A stretch of 64,000 nucleotides of DNA. Origin: Bacteroidota bacterium. GTDB taxonomy: Bacteria; Bacteroidota; Bacteroidia; B-17B0; Aurantibacillaceae. The first letter of the stretch is position 1, and each line of letters opens with the position of its first letter. The stretch lies in NCBI GenBank assembly GCA_021156365.1, contig JAJNDK010000002.1:1-64000 (forward strand), given 5' to 3'. Below are positions 24,650-34,143 of this stretch, piece by piece. Position numbers and translations under genes: made by a program. Under the pieces are notes generated by a model. That model ran no database searches, was not told where the DNA came from, and saw nothing but the letters and a program-made list of their open reading frames with translations.

Positions 24650-27600
24650 TTAATCGATAACGACCAAACGCTGTGTGTATTTTTTATTTTCCAGCAGTAT
24701 GCTGATAAAGTACACCCCACTCTGCAGGTTCATGTATTCGGTGTTCATCACAAAGATGTTTTTGCCTTCCGGATATTTATGATACGGTATGGACTGTATC
24801 AGCTGACCCATCACATTCCGCAGCTCGAAGGAAACTTCCGAGGATTTACTGAGCTCATAGTTCAGGTACAGGTTGCCCCTGGCCGGATTCGGGTAGATAC
24901 TGAATTTATTCTCGTATGTTTTTGCAGATGCATAAATGCCAACCGGTGTGATCGTGGTATCGATGATATAGATCATTGATGAGTCGGCATAGTAGTTATT
25001 CTGAATACTCGAATCTTCCACCGCAATGATCAGCTCGCGGGTAGAATCCATCGGCAGGTTCGGGATATCCACATAGATCTTGTAGCCACCCGGAGGGATG
25101 CTGTCAAACTCATAGAAACCGGTGGTATCGGACATCGTACGCGCCTGGATTCCACCACCCGGATTTTTGCCTAATTTCACGTCGATCCCTTTGAGCGGAC
25201 CACCCGGAACAAAAGGATGATTTGGCTGGCCACCGCCATTGTTTATAATTCTGGCAGTTGCTCCGAAACCATCTCCTTCGAGTATATAACCCGAAACAGT
25301 TGCATCACCATATGTAGTCGTATCTATTTCCACTATCTGTATATTAGCTGTATCTGTCTGTGCACAGCCATGCGTATACACGGTAGAAGAATCCCACTGG
25401 AACGTATTGCCATAATAGGTCGGTACTCCGTAAGGGAAATCTGTTTCATCCGGCATTACTTTGATCAGGTAATTGCCTGCGGTAAGCGGGGTGAATATAT
25501 AATTGCCGTTTGCATCCAGCGATGTAAATCCCATGGTATCAAGGCCTGCACTGCCTGGCTGGTGTTTGAACACATACACAAATCCATTGTCAACATCGGC
25601 AGGTGCCTGGGTTGTTACATGACCGTACAGATCGGTGCTCGGCGTGGAAGAAGTGCTGAAGGAAACCATATAATGACATCCTATAGCGTCATAGGCATTC
25701 AGGTACACTTCCACGTAGCCGGAAGGTATGGTATAAACAAGTGTATCAACGCTGGTCGTATCATCAAAAAATGTGTTATTCCAGACATAGGTATAAGGTG
25801 CGGTTCCGCCTGTATTTTGTGCATCCAACACTGTTTCTGCTCCTTCGCAATCAAAGATCGGTAACGGATTCCCAACTGCAGATTCAAACGCAGGTCCAAC
25901 GGTGATAAGAACCGAATCGCTCAGCGGGCAATAACCCCAGACGGTATCCACCACCAACACGTATTCAGGTGAAGGTGGAGCAACAACTGTAGAGTAAGTA
26001 GTGATGGATCCCAGTGAAGGGCTGCTCCAGGTAGGATTGTTAAGACCTACGTTGGAATAGGGCTCTACATATATCAGATCTCCGCCGCAGGATGCAAAGA
26101 TACCCGGATCGTATGCATTCGTAACCTCGATGTAAGGAACGATCGCATCAAAATATCCGGTATCGGAAGCGCAACCATTGGCACCGATATAGTAAGCCTT
26201 ATAGGTAGTTTCAACCATCGGATGCATCCTCGCGTATCCATTGCCCAAATCGATCAACGTTGGATCGGGTGCCCAGACAATTGGTGTCGGGTTTTGGAAA
26301 ACTCCTGCCACCAACGTATCGTGTCCATATAAGCTGTGATCAGCAATTGCATTACCCGAGGTCTCATTGGTTTTGTAATGATAAATCAGCTCGGGAGGAG
26401 GAGGTCCTGCAGGCAGGCCATACATATTATCCAGGATATCCGAGTTATCCAATGCCGCATTCCAGATACGGATATCTCTTATGACACCATTCGCATTATA
26501 AGGGGCCGAAGCAGTTTCCTCCACAAAAGATTTCATGCAGATCTTATAACAGTCCGTACCTCCCACATCCTGGGGAACATCTCGCGTGCGGGTATCCGAT
26601 GGACCCTGTACTCCGTCGAGAAAACCATCGAGCGTTGAAGTAGCGCTATTGTAACGCAAAACGATATGATGCCATGTATTATGTGCCGCATTTCCTAAAT
26701 TGATCTCAGTGGTCGTATTTCCCTTTACGTGTACTTTAATATTACCGCTGATATCCCTGCGGATAAGGCTGATGATACCCCATGAAGATCCGCTTGATAA
26801 TGTATCGGCCTCGCTGATGATAGGTCCTTCCGTAAATGCATAGGGCAGGAACCAAAGCTCGATGGTAATATCACGATTGCTATTGAAAACATTGGTAGCA
26901 GGAGTCGTAAAGCCCATATCTCCACCCGGAACTTCCAGACCCGGATTCGCGCCTATAGGATCGTATGCAAAAACAACCGAACTGGTATCGCCTAAACAAA
27001 CATTTGTGCTGCTAATGCCAATATATGTATCAGCGTTGAATTCGGGAGCCATCGGAACAGGATAGGAATTGATGATCTGTTCTGCTGCATAACGACAACC
27101 ATTGGATGCTATACCGGTAATATAATAATGCCCGGTATCAGTGGCAGTCATGTTGGTGCCTGCAGTGCCGCCCGGATTCCAGATATAGCTGATTGCATTG
27201 CCGGTTGCAGTTATATTTGCATTTATTGCAGTGGTGGCACATACTGTCAACGGATTCGTTGAAGTGATACTTACATTCGGGAAAGCGCCTGTGAGACAGG
27301 TTCTCCAGAGTTGCCCACCGGTTGAGCCCGAGAACGCATTTACCTGGTTATTGCCCGGATTAATGAGCCTGGCTGCTGAGAGGAAATGTGTAACACCTAC
27401 ATACAGGTGATCATTGAAAGCTCCCATGGTAGAATATTCGTTTATCTCCAGGTCGAGCTGGCCGAATTCATCATTGCTCTCAAGAGTAAATGCGGATCCG
27501 TCGTAGCTGAGTAACTGGAAAGTATTATTGAAATAATCCCGCGCAAGTATCCAAAGCTTGCCATTGGCCGCTTTCATATTCACTACCGCATCGAAGTTCA

Positions 27601-28474
27601 AATCTATCGAATCGCGCAGACTGGTATAGCTGATCCCATCCGACGTTTTCCATATCTCATAACCGGTGTCGTAATTTTGGGTTCCGAAATAGAGCTCGCC
27701 ATTGTATTCTGCCATAGCTGAAACATTCATATTGCCCAATCCGGAGCCGATGCCCATGCTGCTTGCAAAATCCGTATTGTAGGAAAGTGAGCGTCCGTCT
27801 GCTGTTTCGAACAACCTGTTGTCGTCCATGGCATAGTAAAGTTTTCCATTGTAAATGGTGGATGCCGCGATCCTGGAAGTTATCCCTGCCTGCAGTGAAA
27901 AGTTCATCACCGTATCCCAGGTACCACCGAATGTAGACGGATCCATTGCATCCACTCCATTCCGGAGCACCATTTGCGTGTTATTGTTATTATCAAAATA
28001 GGATACATAAACCGAATCCACTGCGCCTACGCCTTTATACGTATTGATGCCGGTAAAATAATAAGAGCCGGAAGGAAGCTGGAAATATTTCAGCCAGGTT
28101 ACTCCGTCCGCTGTGCGTTCCACTTTAGGTGTTCCATAGGTACTGGAAATATCGGCTCCCATGAAGAGGTATCCACCCTGCGAACCATCAGCCGTTGCAG
28201 CAAAATGTTCTGTCTTTCTTACGGACCAGGATTCATATACCTTTTCGAAGCTTCCCGGATCACCGGTAGATGAGCGGTATACATAGCCCGAATCATTTCC
28301 GACACCGATGTAGAGTCTGTTTTTAAACTCCAGTGATCCCGTCATGTGTTTGTTGGGTATGTTAGGAGGGAGCGGCATACCAAAGCCATGTTTTTCAGAA
28401 AAACCGAATGGTGCCTGGGCAAATACTGCAGCCGAAGAAAAAATAAATAAAAGAACAATACTGATTTTTTTCAT
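24650..28474 (-). CDS. T9SS cargo protein with LamG-like domain (copy A)
   Basis: A secreted protein of about 1274 residues with signal peptide (MKKISIVLLFIFSSAAVFAQ). Residues ~25-400 contain repeating segments such as FKNRLYIGVGNDSGYVYRSS and YNGELYFGTQNYDTGYEIW, suggesting a beta-propeller. A Cys-containing Ig-like stretch follows, then a LamG/concanavalin-like domain (DITIELWFLPYAF ... HNTWHHIVLRYNSAT). Two carboxypeptidase-regulatory-like or SdrD B-like modules come next (YIFTPLTAGNYLIKV; GFYEFDSIPPGGYKIYV), and last a T9SS type A sorting domain (IYPNPARGNLYLNYEL ... GVYFISILLENKKYTQRLVV). It probably reaches the cell surface or medium; ligand unknown. The preceding gene is a full-length paralogue. 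A start at 28504 is possible, but 28474 directly precedes the signal peptide. Confidence 0.85.
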   Translation of the reverse strand: MKKISIVLLFIFSSAAVFAQAPFGFSEKHGFGMPLPPNIPNKHMTGSLEFKNRLYIGVGNDSGYVYRSSTGDPGSFEKVYESWSVRKTEHFAATADGSQGGYLFMGADISSTYGTPKVERTADGVTWLKYFQLPSGSYYFTGINTYKGVGAVDSVYVSYFDNNNNTQMVLRNGVDAMDPSTFGGTWDTVMNFSLQAGITSRIAASTIYNGKLYYAMDDNRLFETADGRSLSYNTDFASSMGIGSGLGNMNVSAMAEYNGELYFGTQNYDTGYEIWKTSDGISYTSLRDSIDLNFDAVVNMKAANGKLWILARDYFNNTFQLLSYDGSAFTLESNDEFGQLDLEINEYSTMGAFNDHLYVGVTHFLSAARLINPGNNQVNAFSGSTGGQLWRTCLTGAFPNVSITSTNPLTVCATTAINANITATGNAISYIWNPGGTAGTNMTATDTGHYYITGIASNGCRYAAEQIINSYPVPMAPEFNADTYIGISSTNVCLGDTSSVVFAYDPIGANPGLEVPGGDMGFTTPATNVFNSNRDITIELWFLPYAFTEGPIISEADTLSSGSSWGIISLIRRDISGNIKVHVKGNTTTEINLGNAAHNTWHHIVLRYNSATSTLDGFLDGVQGPSDTRTRDVPQDVGGTDCYKICMKSFVEETASAPYNANGVIRDIRIWNAALDNSDILDNMYGLPAGPPPPELIYHYKTNETSGNAIADHSLYGHDTLVAGVFQNPTPIVWAPDPTLIDLGNGYARMHPMVETTYKAYYIGANGCASDTGYFDAIVPYIEVTNAYDPGIFASCGGDLIYVEPYSNVGLNNPTWSSPSLGSITTYSTVVAPPSPEYVLVVDTVWGYCPLSDSVLITVGPAFESAVGNPLPIFDCEGAETVLDAQNTGGTAPYTYVWNNTFFDDTTSVDTLVYTIPSGYVEVYLNAYDAIGCHYMVSFSTSSTPSTDLYGHVTTQAPADVDNGFVYVFKHQPGSAGLDTMGFTSLDANGNYIFTPLTAGNYLIKVMPDETDFPYGVPTYYGNTFQWDSSTVYTHGCAQTDTANIQIVEIDTTTYGDATVSGYILEGDGFGATARIINNGGGQPNHPFVPGGPLKGIDVKLGKNPGGGIQARTMSDTTGFYEFDSIPPGGYKIYVDIPNLPMDSTRELIIAVEDSSIQNNYYADSSMIYIIDTTITPVGIYASAKTYENKFSIYPNPARGNLYLNYELSKSSEVSFELRNVMGQLIQSIPYHKYPEGKNIFVMNTEYMNLQSGVYFISILLENKKYTQRLVVID

Positions 28475-28505
28475 TGAGGATAGTAATTTAAAATTTAAAA
28501 GCATA

Positions 28506-31500
28506 TTAATCGATGACCACTAAACGTTGTGTATATTTTTTATTGCCTGTCAGAACACTGATAAAATAAACACCGTTCTGCAGATTCAGCTGATCCGTAT
28601 TAAAGATGAAAATATTCTTTCCCTCCGGATGTTTGCGTGATGGCTCTGCCCTGATCAGCTGACCGATCGCATTGCGGATCTCGATAGATACATGATCCGC
28701 GTGAGTCAGCTCGTAGCTCACATACAGGTTGCCTTTTGCAGGGTTCGGATAGATGGTGAAATTATTTTCATACACTTTTGTGGAAGCATAAATGCCTACC
28801 GGCACCACAGTATCCGGATTGACATACACAATAGCGGAGTCGGCAAAATAATTATTCTGGATACTGGAATCGCCAATTGCAATTACCAGCTCACGGGTAG
28901 AATCCATCGGTAAATTCGGAATATCAACATAGATCTTGTATCCGCCATCCGGCACATTCTCAAACTCATAGAAACCCGTTGAATCAGACATCACACGTGC
29001 CTGGATACCACCGCCCGGATTTTTTCCCAGCTTCACATCGATACCTTTGAGCGGACCGCCCGGAACAAAAGGAAGATTTGGTTGGCCATTGTTGTTTCCA
29101 TAGCGTGAAGTACCAAAGCCCGGTCCTTCGAGTATGTAACCCGAAACACTTGCCGTTCCCGTGCTTCCATCCATCATCACCAATTGAATATCTGCAGTAT
29201 CCGCCTGCGAACAGCCGTGTGTGTATACCGTGGATGAATCCCACTGGAATGTATTTCCGTAATAAGTCGGAACTCCCAAAGGAAAGGCCGTTTCATCAGG
29301 TAACACCTTGATCAGGTAAGAACCCGCTGTAAGCGGTGTAAATAAATAGTCGCCGTTTGCATCGAGCGGAGTATACCCCATCGTATCGAGTCCCGCACTG
29401 CCCGGCTGGTGTTTGAATACATACACAAATCCATTGTCCACATCAAGTGAAGATGGTGGAGGTGTGGACACGTGACCATGCAGGTCGGTGCTTGGCGTAG
29501 CCGATGTGCTTAATCCTAAATTGTAATAACACCCGATCGCATCCGTAGCATGCAGGTTCAATTCCACATAACCCGGAGGTATCGTATAGATCAGTGTATC
29601 AACAGTAGTGGTGTCGCTGAACATGGAGTTGTACCAGATAAAGGTGAATGGCGCCGTTCCGCCTGTAGCTTCAGCATCCATTACTATCTGCGCGCCTTCG
29701 CAATCAAATACCGGAAGCGGATTTCCAAGTGTAGATTCAAATGCAGGGCCCACATTTACCAATATGGAATCTTCCAGTGCACAGGTACCTCCCACATTCG
29801 TGCTCACATACACCCATTCAGCTGAAGGAGGTGTGATGTTCACAGAGTTGGTAGGCACTGTGCCAAGCGTTGTGCTACTCCATGTAGTCGTGATCATGGA
29901 AGCATTGGTCGTATATGCAAGGAATGCAGGTTGACCGCCGCAGGAAGCTGCAACAGAAGGCGTGATATCCAGGTAATACGGACTCACTGCCAATATTCCT
30001 GGTGCGGAAGGACATCCGTTCGCATCCGTATATTGCGCGGTGTAATTGGTCGGAACAACCGGGTGGAACTCTGCCGCGGCATTACCAAGATCAGTAAGCG
30101 TTGGCGAAGCTGTCCATAGTATCGGTGAAACCGGTGTTACAAAAGCTCCGTTGATAGTGGCATTAAAAGCATTGCCGCTGGAATCGTTCAGTACTGTACC
30201 GGATGTTTCCTCGGCCTTGAAATAATAAACAAGATCAGGGTATGTGCCTACCGGCAACCCATACAGATTATCACTGATCTCTGAATTTGTACGTACCGAA
30301 TTCCAGATCCGGATATCCCTTACATAGCCATTCATATTGCTCACATTGTATCCCAAAGCAGCTACAAATGCAGTCATACCGATTTTATACGAATCATATC
30401 CGCTGTTATCCTCAGGTATTGAGCGGATGAAATTGGCCGGCCCCGTAAATACTCCATCCAATGCTCCGTCAAAATCTCCGGTGGCACCATTATACCGAAC
30501 CGTTACGTGGTGCCATCCGCCAAAATTAGAAATGATATCACCGATCCATGATTCGCCACCAAGACCCGGAAGTGAAATGTACACACTGCCCCCGAAATCA
30601 AGCCGTATAACACTGTTGTTATTGTATGACCAGGAGGAAGCCGTTAATGTATCAAACTCACTCAGAATTACTCCAAGGGAAATAGGTTTGAACCAGAGTT
30701 CGATCGTCATACTTTTGTCGGAAGCAAAATCGTTATTCGCGACCATGCTGAAGCCTCCGTCAATAGATGGAATGTGAAGTGCATTGTAATCGTTCACAGG
30801 ATCCCGTGCTACAACAACCGGACTTGTGTCTCCCATACAAAAACCTAATGAATTACCCCAGATCGGAGTAGGTGTATTACCCAATGAAAAAACAGGTGCA
30901 TCACCCGGCGTAAAGTTGCGGACATTGGTTTCAGTTGAGGTCCGGCAGGTATTGGCGCCAATGCCTGTTACCTGGAAAAATCCGGTATCGCTGGTGGTAG
31001 TTGAAAGCGTTGTAGCGCCATTGTGATGCCAGATATACGATGCTGCATTACCCGCAACAGTTACTGTAGCAGTTGCGCCCGGACATACATACTCTGGGTT
31101 CGGCGATGTAACTGTTACATTCGGATTCGGCCCGATGAGGCAGGTACGCCATACCTGTGCACCATTTGTCATGGCAAAGGCAAAAGTATTATCGGGATCC
31201 TGCGCATAACGGGAAGGCATCTGATAATGAGTAACACCTACATATAAATGGTCATTGAATTCTTCCAGTCCTGAATACGAATCGATATCAATATTTGCCG
31301 AACCAAATTCAATAGTGTTCTCGACTGCCACAGTAGTACCATCCCAGCTGAATACTCCAAATGCGCCACCTCCGTCGGTCAGGAGCATCCATAGCTTTCC
31401 TGCTGTCGATTTCATGCGGACAATTCTGTTGAAACCGCTGAACAAAGGACTTGTTATATTGGCAAAGCTCGTCCCGTTGTTGCTGAGCCAAAGCTCACAG

Positions 31501-32312
31501 CCTGAGGTGTAATTATATGTTCCGATATACAGGCTACCCCCGTACACTTCCATAGCTGAAGCATACGCATTGTTCAATCCCGAAGTGGCGCCGATCGTTC
31601 CGGAGAACCCGACACTCTGGCTAAGAGAGCGCCCATCGCCCGTTGTATACATGTTATTATCTTCAAGGGTATAATACAGGCTTCCGTTAAAAACAGCCGA
31701 GGCCGTCATCTGCGAAAAAGTACCGAACTCTGTCAGGAAATTGGCAACCGTATCCCAGGTACCCAATGTATTGTCATAATCGTTTGCATTTATTCCATTA
31801 CGCATCAGTATAGTTCCGGTTGATGAGGAAAATTGAGCCACGTATACAGAATCCTCGGCACCAAGGCCTTTAAAGGTCCTGATATTGCTTGTATATCCAT
31901 CGATAGGGATATCTGCATAATCGTCCCACACCACTCCGTCGCTTGTTCTGAATACCTTTGGATGCGCACCGTATCCGCTCGGAACGTGTCCTGCCATAAA
32001 CAGGTATCCGCCTGTAGGACCGTCGTTGGTGGTTTCAAGATGGCCTGCTCTTGTTATCAGGGGCCTTGAAGGAAAAACACATTGGAAAGTTCCGGCATCA
32101 CCGGTTGCAGAGCGGTAAACCTGCCCCGAATCAGCAGCAAGCCCCACATATAGCTTGTTTTTAAACGTTTTTATGTCCGTTACCGAACCATTTGGCCAGG
32201 GCGGCATGGTATGCGGCTCGAATCCATGTAGCTCCACCATGGTAAAAGGTGTTTGCGCATGGGAAATACAGGTTAAAATAAATACGATACTGAAGAGGTA
32301 GATTTTTTTCAT
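28506..32312 (-). CDS. T9SS cargo protein with LamG-like domain (copy B)
   Basis: A 1268-residue paralogue of the next gene with the same order of modules: signal peptide (MKKIYLFSIVFILTCISHAQ), an N-terminal propeller-like region (FKNKLYVGLAADSGQVYRS; YGGSLYIGTYNYTSGCELW), Ig-like segment, LamG domain (MTIELWFKPISLG ... GGWHHVTVRYNGAT), two B-like modules, and the sorting domain IYPNPAKGNLYVSYEL ... YTQRLVVID. The C-terminal modules are nearly identical between copies (for example FVYVFKHQPGSAGLDTMG), whereas the LamG and propeller parts diverge, suggesting duplication followed by faster change in the probable binding region. About 31 bp separates the copies, so they are likely cotranscribed from the promoter at 32374-32404. 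Confidence 0.85.
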   Translation of the reverse strand: MKKIYLFSIVFILTCISHAQTPFTMVELHGFEPHTMPPWPNGSVTDIKTFKNKLYVGLAADSGQVYRSATGDAGTFQCVFPSRPLITRAGHLETTNDGPTGGYLFMAGHVPSGYGAHPKVFRTSDGVVWDDYADIPIDGYTSNIRTFKGLGAEDSVYVAQFSSSTGTILMRNGINANDYDNTLGTWDTVANFLTEFGTFSQMTASAVFNGSLYYTLEDNNMYTTGDGRSLSQSVGFSGTIGATSGLNNAYASAMEVYGGSLYIGTYNYTSGCELWLSNNGTSFANITSPLFSGFNRIVRMKSTAGKLWMLLTDGGGAFGVFSWDGTTVAVENTIEFGSANIDIDSYSGLEEFNDHLYVGVTHYQMPSRYAQDPDNTFAFAMTNGAQVWRTCLIGPNPNVTVTSPNPEYVCPGATATVTVAGNAASYIWHHNGATTLSTTTSDTGFFQVTGIGANTCRTSTETNVRNFTPGDAPVFSLGNTPTPIWGNSLGFCMGDTSPVVVARDPVNDYNALHIPSIDGGFSMVANNDFASDKSMTIELWFKPISLGVILSEFDTLTASSWSYNNNSVIRLDFGGSVYISLPGLGGESWIGDIISNFGGWHHVTVRYNGATGDFDGALDGVFTGPANFIRSIPEDNSGYDSYKIGMTAFVAALGYNVSNMNGYVRDIRIWNSVRTNSEISDNLYGLPVGTYPDLVYYFKAEETSGTVLNDSSGNAFNATINGAFVTPVSPILWTASPTLTDLGNAAAEFHPVVPTNYTAQYTDANGCPSAPGILAVSPYYLDITPSVAASCGGQPAFLAYTTNASMITTTWSSTTLGTVPTNSVNITPPSAEWVYVSTNVGGTCALEDSILVNVGPAFESTLGNPLPVFDCEGAQIVMDAEATGGTAPFTFIWYNSMFSDTTTVDTLIYTIPPGYVELNLHATDAIGCYYNLGLSTSATPSTDLHGHVSTPPPSSLDVDNGFVYVFKHQPGSAGLDTMGYTPLDANGDYLFTPLTAGSYLIKVLPDETAFPLGVPTYYGNTFQWDSSTVYTHGCSQADTADIQLVMMDGSTGTASVSGYILEGPGFGTSRYGNNNGQPNLPFVPGGPLKGIDVKLGKNPGGGIQARVMSDSTGFYEFENVPDGGYKIYVDIPNLPMDSTRELVIAIGDSSIQNNYFADSAIVYVNPDTVVPVGIYASTKVYENNFTIYPNPAKGNLYVSYELTHADHVSIEIRNAIGQLIRAEPSRKHPEGKNIFIFNTDQLNLQNGVYFISVLTGNKKYTQRLVVID

Positions 32313-32373
32313 GGGGTAAAAAGATTTTTAACTTTACAATTCTGATTAGTAAGTCAGTACTTCAAAAGGCTAT

Positions 32374-32404
32374 CAAATATAATAGTTTTATGCGTTCTCC
32401 TAAA
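32374..32404 (-). promoter_or_regulatory. Promoter of the tandem T9SS cargo operon
   Basis: On the minus strand TTTA (32404-32401), 19 bp, then TATATTTG (32381-32374), a perfect -7 box with a near-perfect -33. The leader would be about 60 bp. The divergent TMTC-like gene starts at 32390, so its first codons overlap this promoter. Confidence 0.5.
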
Positions 32405-34018
32405 ACAATTTACCTAATCGTACTGATCATTGCCTGCCTGATCGGTTTTTCCCCTGTTCTGTATGCTGATTTTGTAAATTACGATGATCCGGATTATGTG
32501 CTGAATAACTCATTTTTGAAGCATTTTTCAATAAAAAACACTGTTTTTTTGTTAAAATCATCGAAAATTGACATGTTTATCCCACTTACCCAATTCTCTT
32601 ATTTACTCGATTATTCCCTTGGCGGAATGAAAGCTTTTGGCTTCCATTTGTGCAGTTTACTACTACATATTTTGAATGCCATTTTGATCTTTTTTCTTGT
32701 CAGGAAAATTTCGGGCAAAGAGCCGGCTGCCTTTTTTATTGCTTTGCTTTTTGCGATCCACCCCCTGCATGTAGAATCCGTAGCCTGGATCGCGGAGAGA
32801 AAAGATGTGCTCTACCTGTTCTTTTACCTCCTTGCCTTCGGGGCATATATAAAATACAGAGAAAACAACAAGTGGACCTGGTATGGGCTCTGCCTCCTGT
32901 TGTTTATTTGTTCCTGTTTCTCCAAACCCATGGCTATTACCTTCCCGCTCGTCCTGGTATTATACGATATTTTTGCCCTGAAGAAAACACTAAAAACTAC
33001 CTGGTTTATCTATTTGCCTTTTGTTGCATGCGCATTCTGTTTTGTCTGGTCTACCATGCAACAGGTGCAGCATGGCTTCGAAAATGAAACATATGTTGGG
33101 TATTCGCTCCCCGAAAAAATACTCCTTCCTTTTTATGGTCTTTGTTTTTATCTCGTTAAATGTTTTGTGCCTGCAAAATTGTCTGTGATATATCCATATC
33201 CCGAAAACCCGCTTCTTCTTTTTACAATAGCTTTTGTGATTGTGGCCGGGATCGGTCTTTTCATTTTCAGGAACCGGAAAAAGTATCCTTTGCTGGTTGC
33301 CGGCGCCGTTTTTTATGTAGTTACCCTGCTTCCGGTATTGCAGATCATTCCTAACACCTTCAGCATTGCGGCGGATCGCTATTTTTATTTATCCTGCCTC
33401 GGTGTTTTTGTTCCGCTCGTTTTCGGTCTGGGGTCGCGCTTCAAAAGCACGAAAAATTTTGTATTTCTTTTTTCAGCTCTTTCGGTCGTGTTTTGTTTCC
33501 TCTGTTATAAACGTAGTAAGGTGTGGTACAACAGTGAAACACTTTTTACAGATCTTATAAAAAAATACCCGAACGAATTTCGTGGTTATGCCAACAGAGG
33601 AAGTTTTTACCTGAACGAACAGAATTATAGTGCTGCTTTACCCGACCTGGAAAAAGCGTATGGGCTCAATAAGAAAGATCCATTGGTGCTGAACAATTAT
33701 GGCTGGGTATTGCTGGTTACTACCGGTGACCGTGAAACCGCAGCAGGGTTTTTCAGAGAGAGCATCGCCCTGGATCCATCCAACAGCGAAGCATTCAACA
33801 ACCTTGGAAGTATTTACGGCATTCGGAAAGAATTCGACAAAGCATTTGAATACATTCGGAAAGCACAAGCCCTCGCACCGGATGAACCGAAGATCAATTA
33901 TAACCTGGCCTTTACTTTTTTGCAAACAGGGAGTAAAGATTCAGCGATTTTTTATTTTGAAAAGGCGGTGGCAGAAGGCTCGAAAGAAGCACAAAAACAG
34001 TTGGAACAATTGAGATAA
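32390..34018 (+). CDS. TMTC-like polytopic membrane protein with TPR repeats
   Basis: A 542-residue protein with about ten transmembrane helices over residues 8-385 and three or more tetratricopeptide repeats at roughly 395-540 (for example NSEAFNNLGSIYGIRKEFDKAFEYIRKAQALAPD). The first extracytoplasmic loop has FVNYDDPDYVLNN; this acidic pair after the first helix is the conserved feature of GT-C glycosyltransferase folds. HPLHVESVAWIAERKDVL in the second long loop is the diagnostic block of the TMTC/DUF1736 group. Members are thought to transfer sugars from lipid carriers to proteins; in bacteria the role is mostly unproven. It is divergent from the T9SS cargo genes, whose products might be glycosylated, but that is only inference. 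Confidence 0.8.
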   Translation: MRSPKTIYLIVLIIACLIGFSPVLYADFVNYDDPDYVLNNSFLKHFSIKNTVFLLKSSKIDMFIPLTQFSYLLDYSLGGMKAFGFHLCSLLLHILNAILIFFLVRKISGKEPAAFFIALLFAIHPLHVESVAWIAERKDVLYLFFYLLAFGAYIKYRENNKWTWYGLCLLLFICSCFSKPMAITFPLVLVLYDIFALKKTLKTTWFIYLPFVACAFCFVWSTMQQVQHGFENETYVGYSLPEKILLPFYGLCFYLVKCFVPAKLSVIYPYPENPLLLFTIAFVIVAGIGLFIFRNRKKYPLLVAGAVFYVVTLLPVLQIIPNTFSIAADRYFYLSCLGVFVPLVFGLGSRFKSTKNFVFLFSALSVVFCFLCYKRSKVWYNSETLFTDLIKKYPNEFRGYANRGSFYLNEQNYSAALPDLEKAYGLNKKDPLVLNNYGWVLLVTTGDRETAAGFFRESIALDPSNSEAFNNLGSIYGIRKEFDKAFEYIRKAQALAPDEPKINYNLAFTFLQTGSKDSAIFYFEKAVAEGSKEAQKQLEQLR

Positions 34019-34039
34019 AACAAAGCGGAGAAATGTTTC

Positions 34040-34128
34040 AAACCATATAAGGCATATAAGGTTTTTACTGCTAATAGTCTGCGCGTGCATTTCATCTATG
34101 TTCTGTCTTATATGTCCTTATATGGTTT
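34040..34128. terminator. Long inverted repeat between convergent genes
   Basis: The arm at 34040-34060 (AAACCATATAAGGCATATAAG) and that at 34107-34128 are complementary apart from one extra base, enclosing about 46 bases. It sits between the converging ends of the TMTC-like and glycosyltransferase genes, where it could end transcription both ways. The internal repetition of ATATAAGG suggests a dispersed repeat origin. Confidence 0.5.
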
Positions 34129-34143
34129 ATTATAAAGTCTGCT

